A stretch of 64,000 nucleotides of DNA from Corella eumyota (taxonomy: Eukaryota; Chordata; Ascidiacea; Phlebobranchia; Corellidae), in the NCBI GenBank assembly GCA_963082875.1, contig OY720102.1, positions 12,064,990 to 12,128,989 on the forward strand. Reading direction: 5' to 3'. Under the pieces are notes generated by a model that saw nothing but the letters and a program-made list of their open reading frames with translations, did not search any database and had not been told where the DNA came from. The position numbers and the translations under genes were made by a program. This document shows, piece after piece, positions 22,869 to 35,200 of the stretch; position 1 is the first letter of the stretch, and each line of letters starts with the position of its first letter.

Positions 22869-24325
22869 GATTAAAAAAAACTCCGTTTCAAAAACGGGTA
22901 ACTTACCTTATTCAAATAGAATGCCCGAACATGCCGGTCGACAAAACCAGTCTAAACGATCGAGCAAGGCGCTTGTCGCGTAAAGAATTTAAAGCGAAAT
23001 GCAGGAGAAAACGACGCACGTTTTTACGACCCCCTAACAGCACAGGCCATGCGCTTACAACGATCGCACATTTCGCGATATTTTATGTACACGAACTTGT
23101 ACCAAATTCTTATGCGACTAGTTTTGATTAAAAAAAACTCCGTTTCAAGAACGGGTAACTTACCTTATTCAAATAGAATGCCCGAACATGCCGGTCGACA
23201 AAACCAGTCTAAACGACCGAGCAAGGCGCTTGTCGCGTAAAGAATTTAAAGCGAAATGCAGGAGAAAACGACGCACGTTTTTACGACCACCTAACAGCAC
23301 GGGCCATGCGCTTACAACGATCGCACATTTCGCGATATTTTATGTACACGCACTTGTACCAATTTCTTATGCGACTAGTTTTGATTAAAAAAAACTCCGT
23401 TTCAAGAACGGGTAACTTACCTTATTCAAATAGAATGCCCGAACATGCCGGGCGACAAAACCAGTCTAAACGACCGAGCAAGGCGCTTGTCGTGTAAAGA
23501 ATTTAAAGCGAAATGCAGGAGAAAACGACGCACGTTTTTACGACCACCTAACAGCACGGGCCATGCGCTTACAACGATCGCACATTTCGCGATATTTTAT
23601 GTACAGGCACTTGTACCAATTTCTTATGCGACTAGTTTTGATTAAAAAAAACTCCGTTTCAAGAACGGGTAACTTACCTTATTCAAATAGAATGCCCGAA
23701 CATGCCGGTCGACAAAACCAGTCTAAACGACCGAGCAAGGCGCTTGTCGCGTAAAGAATTTAAAGCGAAATGCAGGAGAAAACGACGCACGTTTTTACGA
23801 CCACCTAACAGCACGGGCCATGCGCTTACAACGATCGCACATTTCGCGATATTTTATGTACAGGCACTTAATCCAATTTCTTATGCGACTAGTTTTAATT
23901 AAAAAAAACTCCGTTTCAAGAACGGGTAACTTACCTTATTCAAATAGAATGCCCGAACATGCCGGTCGACAAAACCAGTCTAAACGACCGAGCAAGGCGC
24001 TTGTCGCGTAAAGAATTTAAAGCGAAATGCAGGAGAAAACGACGCACGTTTTTACGACCACCTAACAGCACGGGCCATGCGCTTACAACGATCGCACATT
24101 TCGCGATATTTTATGTACACGCACTTGTACCAATTTCTTATGCGACTAGTTTTGATTAAAAAAAACTCCGTTTCAAGAACGGGTAACTTACCTTATTCAA
24201 ATAGAATGCCCGAACATGCCGGGCGACAAAACCAGTCTAAACGACCGAGCAAGGCGCTTGTCGCGTAAAGAATTTAAAGCGAAATGCAGGAGAAAACGAC
24301 GCACGTTTTTACGACCACCTAACAG
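22869..24325 (+). repeat. 257-bp satellite array A6b (6 units)
   Basis: Unit order E-H-Q-N-H-T. It has one private change, CTTGTCGTGTAAAG near 23490. Confidence 0.95.
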
Positions 24326-24654
24326 TACGAACCTTGTGCTTACAAGGCTCGCCCATTTCGCGATTCAAATTTGCAAAGTAGAGCCAGGCAACTTTATAAT
24401 TAGCAACATTTGTGTTTAGTATGTAAAAAGGCGTCGACACAAGCTAACGGCGGCCTCCTGTGGCGCACAGGTCGCCGTTAATTAATTACTGCGGCGATAA
24501 TTAGGGTGGCTGTGAACAGATACCCCGCTTCGAAAAACCGTCAACCTGTACACGGGGTGCGAAGCAACTATTGGAATAAAATGAATTAGCCAATAGCGGC
24601 CGCGAACAGAATGACAGACCGCGCGAATTCGATCGGATTCTGCCATTTTTGGGC

Positions 24655-24845
24655 ATCGCTTCTCGGCCCCTAGGGCTAAGATCAAGTGTAGTATCTGTTC
24701 TTCTCAGTTGTAATACCTGGGACGCTAGGCATCGCCTAGCTCTTTGTATTATGCGGATTTTTGAATACAGAACGCGGAACTGAAGCTTGCTTCGTCCCGT
24801 TCACGGGTTGTCCTGGTATTGCACTACCTCCAGGCTCGGCCCACG
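24655..24845 (+). ncRNA. U2 snRNA: U2 spliceosomal snRNA, copy 7 (full length)
   Basis: Complete U2 with GUAGUA, Sm site and stem IV. The upstream flank has GATTCTGCC with CCAATAGCGG. Confidence 0.96.
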
Positions 24846-25083
24846 ATCCTGCTGCGGCAGGATTATCTATTATTACATCACTCTATATATACATAGCTTT
24901 TGTCACATTTTCGTTGTTTTCTTAGTTAACTTTTATTACAAATTGGTTGAGTAAGCTTATTTAGCGCTTTCATATCGTCTTAGGCAAAAATTAAACTAAG
25001 ATTGCATGCACCCTAAGGCGACCGGCATAACTTACCCAGGCAGCAACATGTCCACATTTTTGCACCGATTTAGTCTGCGACTT

Positions 25084-26540
25084 GATTAAAAAAAACTCCG
25101 TTTCAAAAACGGGTAACTTACCTTATTCAAATAGAATGCCCGAACATGCCGGTCGACAAAACCAGTCTAAACGATCGAGCAAGGCGCTTGTCGCGTAAAG
25201 AATTTAAAGCGAAATGCAGGAGAAAACGACGCACGTTTTTACGACCCCCTAACAGCACAGGCCATGCGCTTACAACGATCGCACATTTCGCGATATTTTA
25301 TGTACACGAACTTGTACCAAATTCTTATGCGACTTGTTTTGATTAAAAAAAACTCCGTTTCAAGAACGGGTAACTTACCTTATTCAAATAGAATGCCCGA
25401 ACATGCCGGCCGACAAAACCAGTCTAAACGACCGAGCAAGGCGCTTGTCGCGTAAAGAATTTAAAGCGAAATGCAGGAGAAAACGACGCACGTTTTTACG
25501 ACCACCTAACAGCACAGGCCATGCGCTTACAACGATCGCACATTTCGCGATATTTTATGTACAGGCACTTGTACCAATTTCTTATGCGACTAGTTTTGAT
25601 TAAAAAAAACTCCGTTTCAAGAACGGGTAACTTACCTTATTCAAATAGAATGCCCGAACATGCCGGTCGACAAAACCAGTCTAAACGATCGAGCAAGGCG
25701 CTTGTCGCGTAAAGAATTTAAAGCGAAATGCAGGAGAAAACGACGCACGTTTTTACGACCCCCTAACAGCACAGGCCATGCGCTTACAACGATCGCACAT
25801 TTCGCGATATTTTATGTACACGAACTTGTACCAAATTCTTATGCGACTTGTTTTGATTAAAAAAAACTCCGTTTCAAGAACGGGTAACTTACCTTATTCA
25901 AATAGAATGCCCGAACATGCCGGCCGACAAAACCAGTCTAAACGACCGAGCAAGGCGCTTGTCGCGTAAAGAATTTAAAGCGAAATGCAGGAGAAAACGA
26001 CGCACGTTTTTACGACCACCTAACAGCACAGGCCATGCGCTTACAACGATCGCACATTTCGCGATATTTTATGTACAGGCACTTGTACCAATTTCTTATG
26101 CGACTAGTTTTGATTAAAAAAAACTCCGTTTCAAGAACGGGTAACTTACCTTATTCAAATAGAATGCCCGAACATGCCGGTCGACAAAACCAGTCTAAAC
26201 GACCGAGCAAGGCGCTTGTCGCTTAAAGAATTTAAAGCGAAATGCAGGAGAAAACGACGCACGTTTTTACGACCACCTAACAGCACGGGCCATGCGCTTA
26301 CAACGATCGCACATTTCGCGATATTTTATGTACACGCACTTGTACCAATTTCTTATGCGACTAGTTTTGATTAAAAAAAACTCCGTTTCAAGAACGGGTA
26401 ACTTACCTTATTCAAATAGAATGCCCGAACATGCCGGGCGACAAAACCAGTCTAAACGACCGAGCAAGGCGCTTGTCGCGTAAAGAATTTAAAGCGAAAT
26501 GCAGGAGAAAACGACGCACGTTTTTACGACCACCTAACAG
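25084..26540 (+). repeat. 257-bp satellite array A7 (6 units)
   Basis: Unit order E-Q-E-Q-H-T. The E-Q pair occurs twice (25146 and 25660), a 514-bp direct duplication relative to array 27780-28722 (E-Q-H-T). Its E units carry GCGACTTG instead of GCGACTAG. Confidence 0.95.
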
Positions 26541-26869
26541 TACGAACCTTGTGCTTACAAGGCTCGCCCATTTCGCGATTCAAATTTGCAAAGTAGAGCC
26601 AGGCAACTTTATAATTAGCAACATTTGTGTTTAGTATGTAAAAAGGCGTCGACACAAGCTAACGGCGGCCTCCTGTGGCGCACAGGTCGCCGTTAATTAA
26701 TTACTGCGGCGATAATTAGGTTGGCTGTGAACAGATACGCCGCTTCGAAAAACCGTCAACCTGTACACGGGGTGCGAAGCAACTATTGGAATAAAATGAA
26801 TTAGCCAATAGCGGCCGCGAACAGAATGACAGACCGCGCGAATTCGATCGGATTCCGCCATTTTTGGGC

Positions 26870-27541
26870 ATCGCTTCTCGGCCCCTAGGGCTAAGATCAA
26901 GTGTAGTGACGTCTTTGGCACTATTGCTGGATCTAAGGCCCAAAGACTGAGAAGCGATCACGCCAGATGAAAGTATGCTCACATTGCTGACATTCACTTT
27001 CACTCAGCACTTTGCACTTTGCACACATGTTATGCATTGTTTGCCCGCTGAAATCTGGTACATGGCTAGCAGCTCACAAGCGAAAGCAGCCACAGCAATC
27101 GGAAAGGGTTTCGTGAAATTTTTCCCGCCGATTGCAAAGTGGTTTTGCCAAGCTAAGTGATTAAGCTCTAGTCGCTGGGTGTGGCTTGGTGTTAAAACCT
27201 TCCAACCACGATAGCTATGCGCCCTTCAACCCACACAGCTTCATTACGTTTGCTAACTGTGCTGGGGGTAGTATTACACTACAACCTTTTTCAACCACCA
27301 GGGGTTGTAAAAGGCCTCTGGTGAGGACATGCTTTACAGCAATCCCTTTATTGGGATGTCAAATACGGCTTGCCGTAGTCACCACCCCCTCTGTTCTTCT
27401 CAGTTGTAATACCTGGGACGCTAGGCATCGCCTAGCTCTTTGTATTATGCGGATTTTTGAATACAGAACGCGGAACTGAAGCTTGCTTCGTCCCGTTCAC
27501 GGGTTGTCCTGGTATTGCACTACCTCCAGGCTCGGCCCACG
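26870..27541 (+). pseudogene. U2 snRNA copy 8, split by a 482-bp insertion
   Basis: U2 nt 1-38 lie at 26870-26907 and nt 40-191 at 27390-27541. The breakpoint is the same as in copy 6. The upstream flank differs (AGGTTGGCTG, ATACGCCGC), so this is a distinct U2 lineage. Confidence 0.95.
26908..27389 (+). mobile_element. U2-targeted short non-autonomous retroelement, copy 2 (482 bp)
   Basis: Same element as at 20487-20966, with a few differences: GACGTCTTTGG at the start, GCCGATTGC in the middle, AAAACCTTCC, and two extra C at the 3' end (CACCACCCCC). The inverted U2-like segment and the folded 3' end are kept. The differing C-run at the 3' junction fits a separate insertion event. Confidence 0.8.
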
Positions 27542-27779
27542 ATCCTGCTGCGGCAGGATTATCTATTATTACATCACTCTATATATACATAGCTTTTGTC
27601 ACATTTTCGTTGTTTTCTTAGTTAACTTTTATTACAAATTGGTTGAGTAAGCTTATTTAGCGCTTTCATATCGTCTTAGGCAAAAATTAAACTAAGATTG
27701 CATGCACCCTAAGGCGACCGGCATAACTTACCCAGGCAGCAACATGTCCACATTTTTGCACCGATTTAGTCTGCGACTT

Positions 27780-28722
27780 GATTAAAAAAAACTCCGTTTC
27801 AAAAACGGGTAACTTACCTTATTCAAATAGAATGCCCGAACATGCCGGTCGACAAAACCAGTCTAAACGATCGAGCAAGGCGCTTGTCGCGTAAAGAATT
27901 TAAAGCGAAATGCAGGAGAAAACGACGCACGTTTTTACGACCCCCTAACAGCACAGGCCATGCGCTTACAACGATCGCACATTTCGCGATATTTTATGTA
28001 CACGAACTTGTACCAAATTCTTATGCGACTTGTTTTGATTAAAAAAAACTCCGTTTCAAGAACGGGTAACTTACCTTATTCAAATAGAATGCCCGAACAT
28101 GCCGGCCGACAAAACCAGTCTAAACGACCGAGCAAGGCGCTTGTCGCGTAAAGAATTTAAAGCGAAATGCAGGAGAAAACGACGCACGTTTTTACGACCA
28201 CCTAACAGCACAGGCCATGCGCTTACAACGATCGCACATTTCGCGATATTTTATGTACAGGCACTTGTAGCAATTTCTTATGCGACTAGTTTTGATTAAA
28301 AAAAACTCCGTTTCAAGAACGGGTAACTTACCTTATTCAAATAGAATGCCCGAACATGCCGGTCGACAAAACCAGTCTAAACGACCGAGCAAGGCGCTTG
28401 TCGCTTAAAGAATTTAAAGCGAAATGCAGGAGAAAACGACGCACGTTTTTACGACCACCTAACAGCACGGGCCATGCGCTTACAACGATCGCACATTTCG
28501 CGATATTTTATGTACACGCACTTGTACCAATTTCTTATGCGACTAGTTTTGATTAAAAAAAACTCCGTTTCAAGAACGGGTAACTTACCTTATTCAAATA
28601 GAATGCCCGAACATGCCGGGCGACAAAACCAGTCTAAACGACCGAGCAAGGCGCTTGTCGCGTAAAGAATTTAAAGCGAAATGCAGGAGAAAACGACGCA
28701 CGTTTTTACGACCACCTAACAG
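27780..28722 (+). repeat. 257-bp satellite array A8 (4 units)
   Basis: Unit order E-Q-H-T. The Q unit has a private change, CTTGTAGC, near 28265. Confidence 0.95.
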
Positions 28723-29051
28723 TACGAACCTTGTGCTTACAAGGCTCGCCCATTTCGCGATTCAAATTTGCAAAGTAGAGCCAGGCAACTTTATAATTAG
28801 CAACATTTGTGTTTAGTATGTAAAAAGGCGTCGACACAAGCTAACGGCGGCTTCCTGTGGCGCACAGGTCGCCGTTAATTAATTACTGCGGCGATAATTA
28901 GGGTGGCTGTGAACAGATACCCCGCTTCGAAAAACCGTCAACCTGTACACGGGGTGCGAAGCAACTATTGGAATAAAATGAATTAGCCAATAGCGGCCGC
29001 GAACAGAATGACAGACCGCGCGAATTCGGTCGGATTCCGCCATTTTTGGGC

Positions 29052-29242
29052 ATCGCTTCTCGGCCCCTAGGGCTAAGATCAAGTGTAGTATCTGTTCTTC
29101 TCAGTTGTAATACCTGGGACGCTAGGCATCGCCTAGCTCTTTGTATTATGCGGATTTTTGAATACAGAACGCGGAACTGAAGCTTGCTTCGTCCCGTTCA
29201 CGGGTTGTCCTGGTATTGCACTACCTCCAGGCTCGGCCCACG
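29052..29242 (+). ncRNA. U2 snRNA: U2 spliceosomal snRNA, copy 9 (full length)
   Basis: Complete U2. The upstream flank has private changes CGGCTTCCTG and GAATTCGGTCGG, so promoter-proximal sequence differs slightly from the other copies. Confidence 0.96.
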
Positions 29243-29480
29243 ATCCTGCTGCGGCAGGATTATCTATTATTACATCACTCTATATATACATAGCTTTTGT
29301 CACATTTTCGTTGTTTTCTTAGTTAACTTTTATTACAAATTGGTTGAGTAAGCTTATTTAGCGCTTTCATATCGTCTTAGGCAAAAATAAAACTAAGATT
29401 GCATGCACCCTAAGGCGACCGGCATAACTTACCCAGGCAGCAACATGTCCACATTTTTGCACCGATTTAGTCTGCGACTT

Positions 29481-30680
29481 GATTAAAAAAAACTCCGTTT
29501 CAAAAACGGGTAACTTACCTTATTCAAATAGAATGCCCGAACATGCCGGTCGACAAAACCAGTCTAAACGATCGAGCAAGGCGCTTGTCGCGTAAAGAAT
29601 TTAAAGCGAAATGCAGGAGAAAACGACGCACGTTTTTACGACCCCCTAACAGCACAGGCCATGCGCTTACAACGATCGCACATTTCGCGATATTTTATGT
29701 ACACGAACTTGTACCAAATTCTTATGCGACTAGTTTTGATTAAAAAAAACTCCGTTTCAAGAACGGGTAACTTACCTTATTCAAATAGAATGCCCGAACA
29801 TGCCGGTCGACAAAACCAGTCTAAACGACCGAGCAAGGCGCTTGTCGCGTAAAGAATTTAAAGCGAAATGCAGGAGAAAACGACGCACGTTTTTACGACC
29901 ACCTAACAGCACGGGCCATGCGCTTACAACGATCGCACATTTCGCGATATTTTATGTACACGCACTTGTACCAATTTCTTATGCGACTAGTTTTGATTAA
30001 AAAAAACTCCGTTTCAAGAACGGGTAACTTACCTTATTCAAATAGAATGCCCGAACATGCCGGTCGACAAAACCAGTCTAAACGACCGAGCAAGGCGCTT
30101 GTCGCGTAAAGAATTTAAAGCGAAATGCAGGAGAAAACGACGCACGTTTTTACGACCACCTAACAGCACGGGCCATGCGCTTACAACGATCGCACATTTC
30201 GCGATATTTTATGTACAGGCACTTAATCCAATTTCTTATGCGACTAGTTTTAATTAAAAAAAACTCCGTTTCAAGAACGGGTAACTTACCTTATTCAAAT
30301 AGAATGCCCGAACATGCCGGTCGACAAAACCAGTCTAAACGACCGAGCAAGGCGCTTGTCGCGTAAAGAATTTAAAGCGAAATGCAGGAGAAAACGACGC
30401 ACGTTTTTACGACCACCTAACAGCACGGGCCATGCGCTTACAACGATCGCACATTTCGCGATATTTTATGTACACGCACTTGTACCAATTTCTTATGCGA
30501 CTAGTTTTGATTAAAAAAAACTCCGTTTCAAGAACGGGTAACTTACCTTATTCAAATAGAATGCCCGAACATGCCGGGCGACAAAACCAGTCTAAACGAC
30601 CGAGCAAGGCGCTTGTCGCGTAAAGAATTTAAAGCGAAATGCAGGAGAAAACGACGCACGTTTTTACGACCACCTAACAG
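29481..30680 (+). repeat. 257-bp satellite array A9 (5 units)
   Basis: Unit order E-H-N-H-T, which is array A6b without its Q unit. Confidence 0.95.
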
Positions 30681-31114
30681 TACGAACCTTGTGCTTACAA
30701 GGCTCGCCCATTTCGCGATTCAAATTTGCAAAGTAGAGCCAGGCAACTTTATAATTAGCAACATTTGTGTTTAGTATGTAAAAAGGCGTCGACACAAGCT
30801 AACGGCGGCCTCCTGTGGCGCACAGGTCGCCGTTAATTAATTACTGCGGCGATAATTAGGGTGGCTGTGAACAGATACCCCGCTTCGAAAAACCGTCAAC
30901 CTGTACACGGGGTGCGAAGCAACTATTGGAATAAAATGAATTAGCCAATCGCGGCCGCGAACAGAATGACAGACCGCGCGAATTCGATCGGATTCTGCCA
31001 TTTTTGGGCATCGCTTCTCGGCCCCTAGGACACGAAAAGAAAAAGACTATCTCTCTCTCTCTCATTTGAAGAAAACATCACGAACAGTATTGTACGCAAC
31101 ACCACTACTCTCGT

Positions 31115-31299
31115 CCACGTGGGAAGAATTTCCGGGCAAGTGAATTGCTCTGCAAAAATAACATCAAATTTACAGGCAGGCGAACTGTTCTATACTTGCG
31201 GGATTTTGGATTTCCGGGCAAGCGAATTGCTCTAAAAACCAATTTATATAAAGGAAATCCAAACCAACACCGGAAATTCTTCTTACAACTGCCACGTGG
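31115..31299 (+). other. 5' UTR fold of the LINE: long inverted repeat around a threefold direct repeat
   Basis: The left arm 31115-31135 (CCACGTGG then GAAGAATTTCCGG) is complementary to CCGGAAATTCTTC (31270-31282) and CCACGTGG (31292-31299), with 9 unpaired bases between the two right-hand blocks. Inside are three related repeats about 41 bp apart: TTTCCGGGCAAGTGAATTG (from 31129), TTTACAGGCAGGCGAACTG (from 31169) and TTTCCGGGCAAGCGAATTG (from 31211). The second copy has the same layout at 51600-51784 with a mismatch in the left arm. It could be a protein-binding or translation-control element; nothing identifies it as a ribozyme. Confidence 0.7.
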
Positions 31300-32261
31300 A
31301 CAAAGAAGACATACCATACCATCGTAAAAAGTGAGTGGTGTTGCTAATTTACATTGAGAGAGTTTTCTTGGGGTCGTGTTTGGCGAAGTTTTTAAAATTT
31401 TATTTTCCATTTTAAATTTTTAATTAAACGGCAAATTTAAAATCGGTTTGCGGACTGGCCGCATCAAATATTTTAAGATTCTGCATATAATCGTGGTGTT
31501 TTTATTCGATTTTGGAGTGTTGGGGCCGTGTTTGTTTTATTTTGGTGCTGGATTTGTTCCAAATTGTGCTCGTTCCGCTTGACCCATTTAATTTCGTACA
31601 GCGTGAAATTTTTCGGTAAATTTCCACTGTGACGTGGCGTCAGTGAAGCGCACATCAGTTCTCTTTTACAACGTAAAACGTGCGTCGCCTTTTTTTGCGC
31701 GGTGCTCCTTTTTGGCGGTCTTGTTTTGGTTAAAATCGGATTTGACTTTGTTTTGTGCCTGTTAATGTTTAACTGTTAAAAGTTGACGTTCTTCCAGCTT
31801 TATTTTAATTTTTACTTTTGATAATACCGGTGTTTTATTTATTTGCTTCGCACAGTTAACAGTGGTTCTGTTCCGCTTCGTTCACTCACAGTTTGGGCGT
31901 GTTGGTTTTTCTTGATTGTGACGTGAGGCAAGTGAAGCGTGAATCAGCTGTTGTCGCTCTCCTTTTTTATAACAGTGCAAGCATTGTATTATTAAACGTC
32001 TACCCTAATATTTTAGATTTAATGCTTTAAAAATATTTTTATTTGTTTTTACTACAACGTTGCCTTAATATACCTTATTCAATAATATTCTGTTTTTTGT
32101 TTTGTGAAGTAAAAATTGGACCTTTGTGTATAAAGTACAAAAGACCACAAACAGTAGTTTCTTATTTTTATTGACCATTTTACACTGTTACTGTTTTTTA
32201 CTATTAATATTACCTCTTGTTTGCCAACAATTACTGCCTCTATTTTATTGTATTTTTAGAT

Positions 32262-35200
32262 ATGGCCTTGCCGAAACCTGCTGGGGATGCCAACGACAGA
32301 ATTACCGTCTGTTATAGTGGCGTTGGGGCGACCAGGTTTGCTTGTCCAGTGTCGAGTTGTGCTGCACCACAGACTACGTTGCAGTCCTTAAAAAGACATC
32401 TTACCAGCTGTCATGGCTGGAAGGGCTGTAACGTACCTGTGCATGCCGTTTGCAATAAATGCAAATTGACATTCACAGGGCCCACTCTTAGATCGGTGCA
32501 GCGTCACTACTCGTCGTGCGCCGCTCCACTGGCTTGCTCTCCTCAAGTCCCTATTAAACCCTTCTCATGTCCAACGTGTGCGTCCAGGTGGTTAACTGTG
32601 AAATCAGCACGTAGACATTACCATCAAGCCCATCCTGGTGCGCCATCTCTTCCTTATTCGGCTTTTGCTCCTGGCAGTGCAGGGAAATCTATGCTCTGCC
32701 AGAAGCAGGCCGTCGCGGGGGGAGAAGCCATAGCCGCTGTTCGATTAACCTACGGCGGCATTAATACCAGCTATGCATGCCACTACAGCGACTGTGTAAA
32801 ACACCAGAATGGGTTCGGAAGAGTGCGAGCACTTGTCCAACATCTTAAGACTGTCCATAATTACAAAAATGTCAAACTTGACGTAACATGCAACAGATGT
32901 CACTGCATGGTGGACCAGGGCACGAGTTCAATATTGAAAGCAGCACAGCATTGGAGAAGTTGTGGTAGGAATGAGGACTCTCCGGCTCCTACTCGACCTC
33001 AAGGAGCCGAGGGCAGAGGGAGAATTTCAAAAATAACAAAAATTAACAAATTTTTCTCTCCTCTGTCGTCCGCACCACTTCAGCCATCTTCTTCAATGCT
33101 GTCGCCAATTGAACCCCATATCATTCTATCTCCGATCCCCATGCAGTGCTCGTTGACACCATCGTTTATGGACAGTCTTAGCCCGAATCACATGAGTTTA
33201 TCCCCACCAAAATTACAGCCATTGGTTTTGCCCCCGCCATCTTCACCGGGTAAGTATCTAACACCGCCACCAAAACTAACTTATGCCCAGGTAGTGAAGT
33301 TACCGTTACTATCAAAGTCACTTCCAAATATGACTTTTTATAATACAAATTTTCCCGAAGATATGTATATGAACATCTCAAGCATATCTTCCCTAAATAA
33401 TTCGGTCACATGTCAAAATTCAGTTGTAACGGTAACTTCCCTACAGGAAGCACCACTTATACCAAAACCTCTTGAAAACAACGCCCAAACCCAGATTACT
33501 CACCAGCCCATTCCATTGGCATTGCCTCCTGTTGTCCAAAGTGTCTTTGGCTCCGCTGCGGAATGCTTGGCCGAGTGTGGCCCCGCGCTGAGTGACATCA
33601 TTCTCAGTTGCGAGTCTTCATTCGACTTTGTTCGGTTCTGCACTGAGCTTGAGGCATGGACTCAGGCCGTCGCTGGTTCTGTAAGTCGGCGTAAACCCGC
33701 CCCCCGTTACAATCGTGGCGCCAAAATCCGCTCGGTCTGTAACAGGGTGTCGGGGCGTAGACCAAAACGAAAGAATGGTCTACGCGAGGCCTTCTGGAGA
33801 GACCAGAGGGGGACCGTCAGAAAATTAACGGAGGGCAAGGGCGCTGACTTAAGATGCCGTATTGATTTAGCTATTCTGGAGGAGCGCTTCAGCTCCGATC
33901 TTAAGTCGGCGCCCGGTGAATGTAATCGACTCCCCCCCTGGATGGACGCTCAGCTGCTTAACTTGAGAGAGTCTTCGGATGCCCAGGGCTCTGACGGTGG
34001 GGCTAGTATTTCGGCGTTGGAGGTAGAGTCGGTCCTCCAAACTCTTAACACCGCTTCTGCTCCTGGGTCGGACCGCCTTTCTTATGGGTTCTGGAAGAGG
34101 CTAGATCCCAAGGGCAAGCTCTTGGCTAGACTTTTCGAGACCTGTAGAATCGCGCGCTCGGTTCCGGAGCAGTGGCGGTCCTCGAGTGTTACCCTTATTG
34201 TTAAAAATGCTGAGGGTGACCTTAAGGACGTTTCGAACTGGAGACCGATTTCTATCTGCAGAACCATTTATAAGATTTACGCCGCAGTGCTAGCTCGCCG
34301 TCTACAGCGCTGGGCTGCAAATTGTGGTGCGCTCTCGTCCGAGCAAAAGGGTTTTCGTCCAATGGAGGGGACGTTTGAACACGTATTCATGCTTGATGCG
34401 GCGCAGGCTGATTCTAAGGCTTCCAACCAGAGTTTATATACCATCTGGTTGGACCTTAAGAACGCCTTTGGCAGTATTCATCATGACTGTATTCCTGCGG
34501 TCCTTAACAGATTTGGAGCGCCTCGGTACCTGGTCGAGGTCATAACGGACATCTACTCCCGTAATGTCTGTCGCATCCGAGGATCCTCGGGCGTTACGGG
34601 TGAGATTCCAGTTGGGAGGGGAGTCCGCCAGGGCTGCCCTTTGTCCGGTCTGATATTCGACCTGGTGGCTGAGGTACTTATTCGTGGGGTCAAGTCTGTT
34701 GGCTCTGCGGGGTACAGGTTTTCGTCAGCTCCAGAAGTTAGGCCACAGATTTTGGCTTATGCTGACGATGCTTGCCTGATTTCGTCTAACCGCGATCAGG
34801 CTCAAAGTCAGCTTCAAGTCTGTGAAGAGTTTGCTCAATGGGCTGCTCTGAAGTTTAACCCCCGCAAGTGCCGAGCGATGACCTGGAAGCTTGTGGGCCG
34901 CCGGCGGGTGAGAGACCCGGATCCCTTTCTCTTATCGGGAGAGGAGATTCGGGTTCTCGAGCCATGCGAGGTTTACAAGTATTTGGGAATTCGCTCGGGT
35001 TACGGGGCGGGGTCGCGGGCTTCAGAGTGTGTCCTGGAGGATACTCTTAGCCGGGTGGAGAAGCTTTTTAGATCAAAGCTAACTCCCCACCAAAAACTTC
35101 TGGCGCTCAAGAGGTTTGTGCTTCCTCGAGTCGGGTTCACCCTAAGAATGCGCCAGTTTCCAAAAGCAAAATTGCATCGATTCGACCAGCAAGTCCGGCA

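Noticed and set aside
31030-31130. HDV-like or hammerhead ribozyme at the LINE 5' end
   Set aside because: I could not lay out the required core for either; the 5' end is better explained by the U2 start site.
31105-31410. 101-codon minus-strand frame in the LINE 5' UTR
   Set aside because: Overlaps the inverted repeat and direct repeats, and has no similarity that I recognise.
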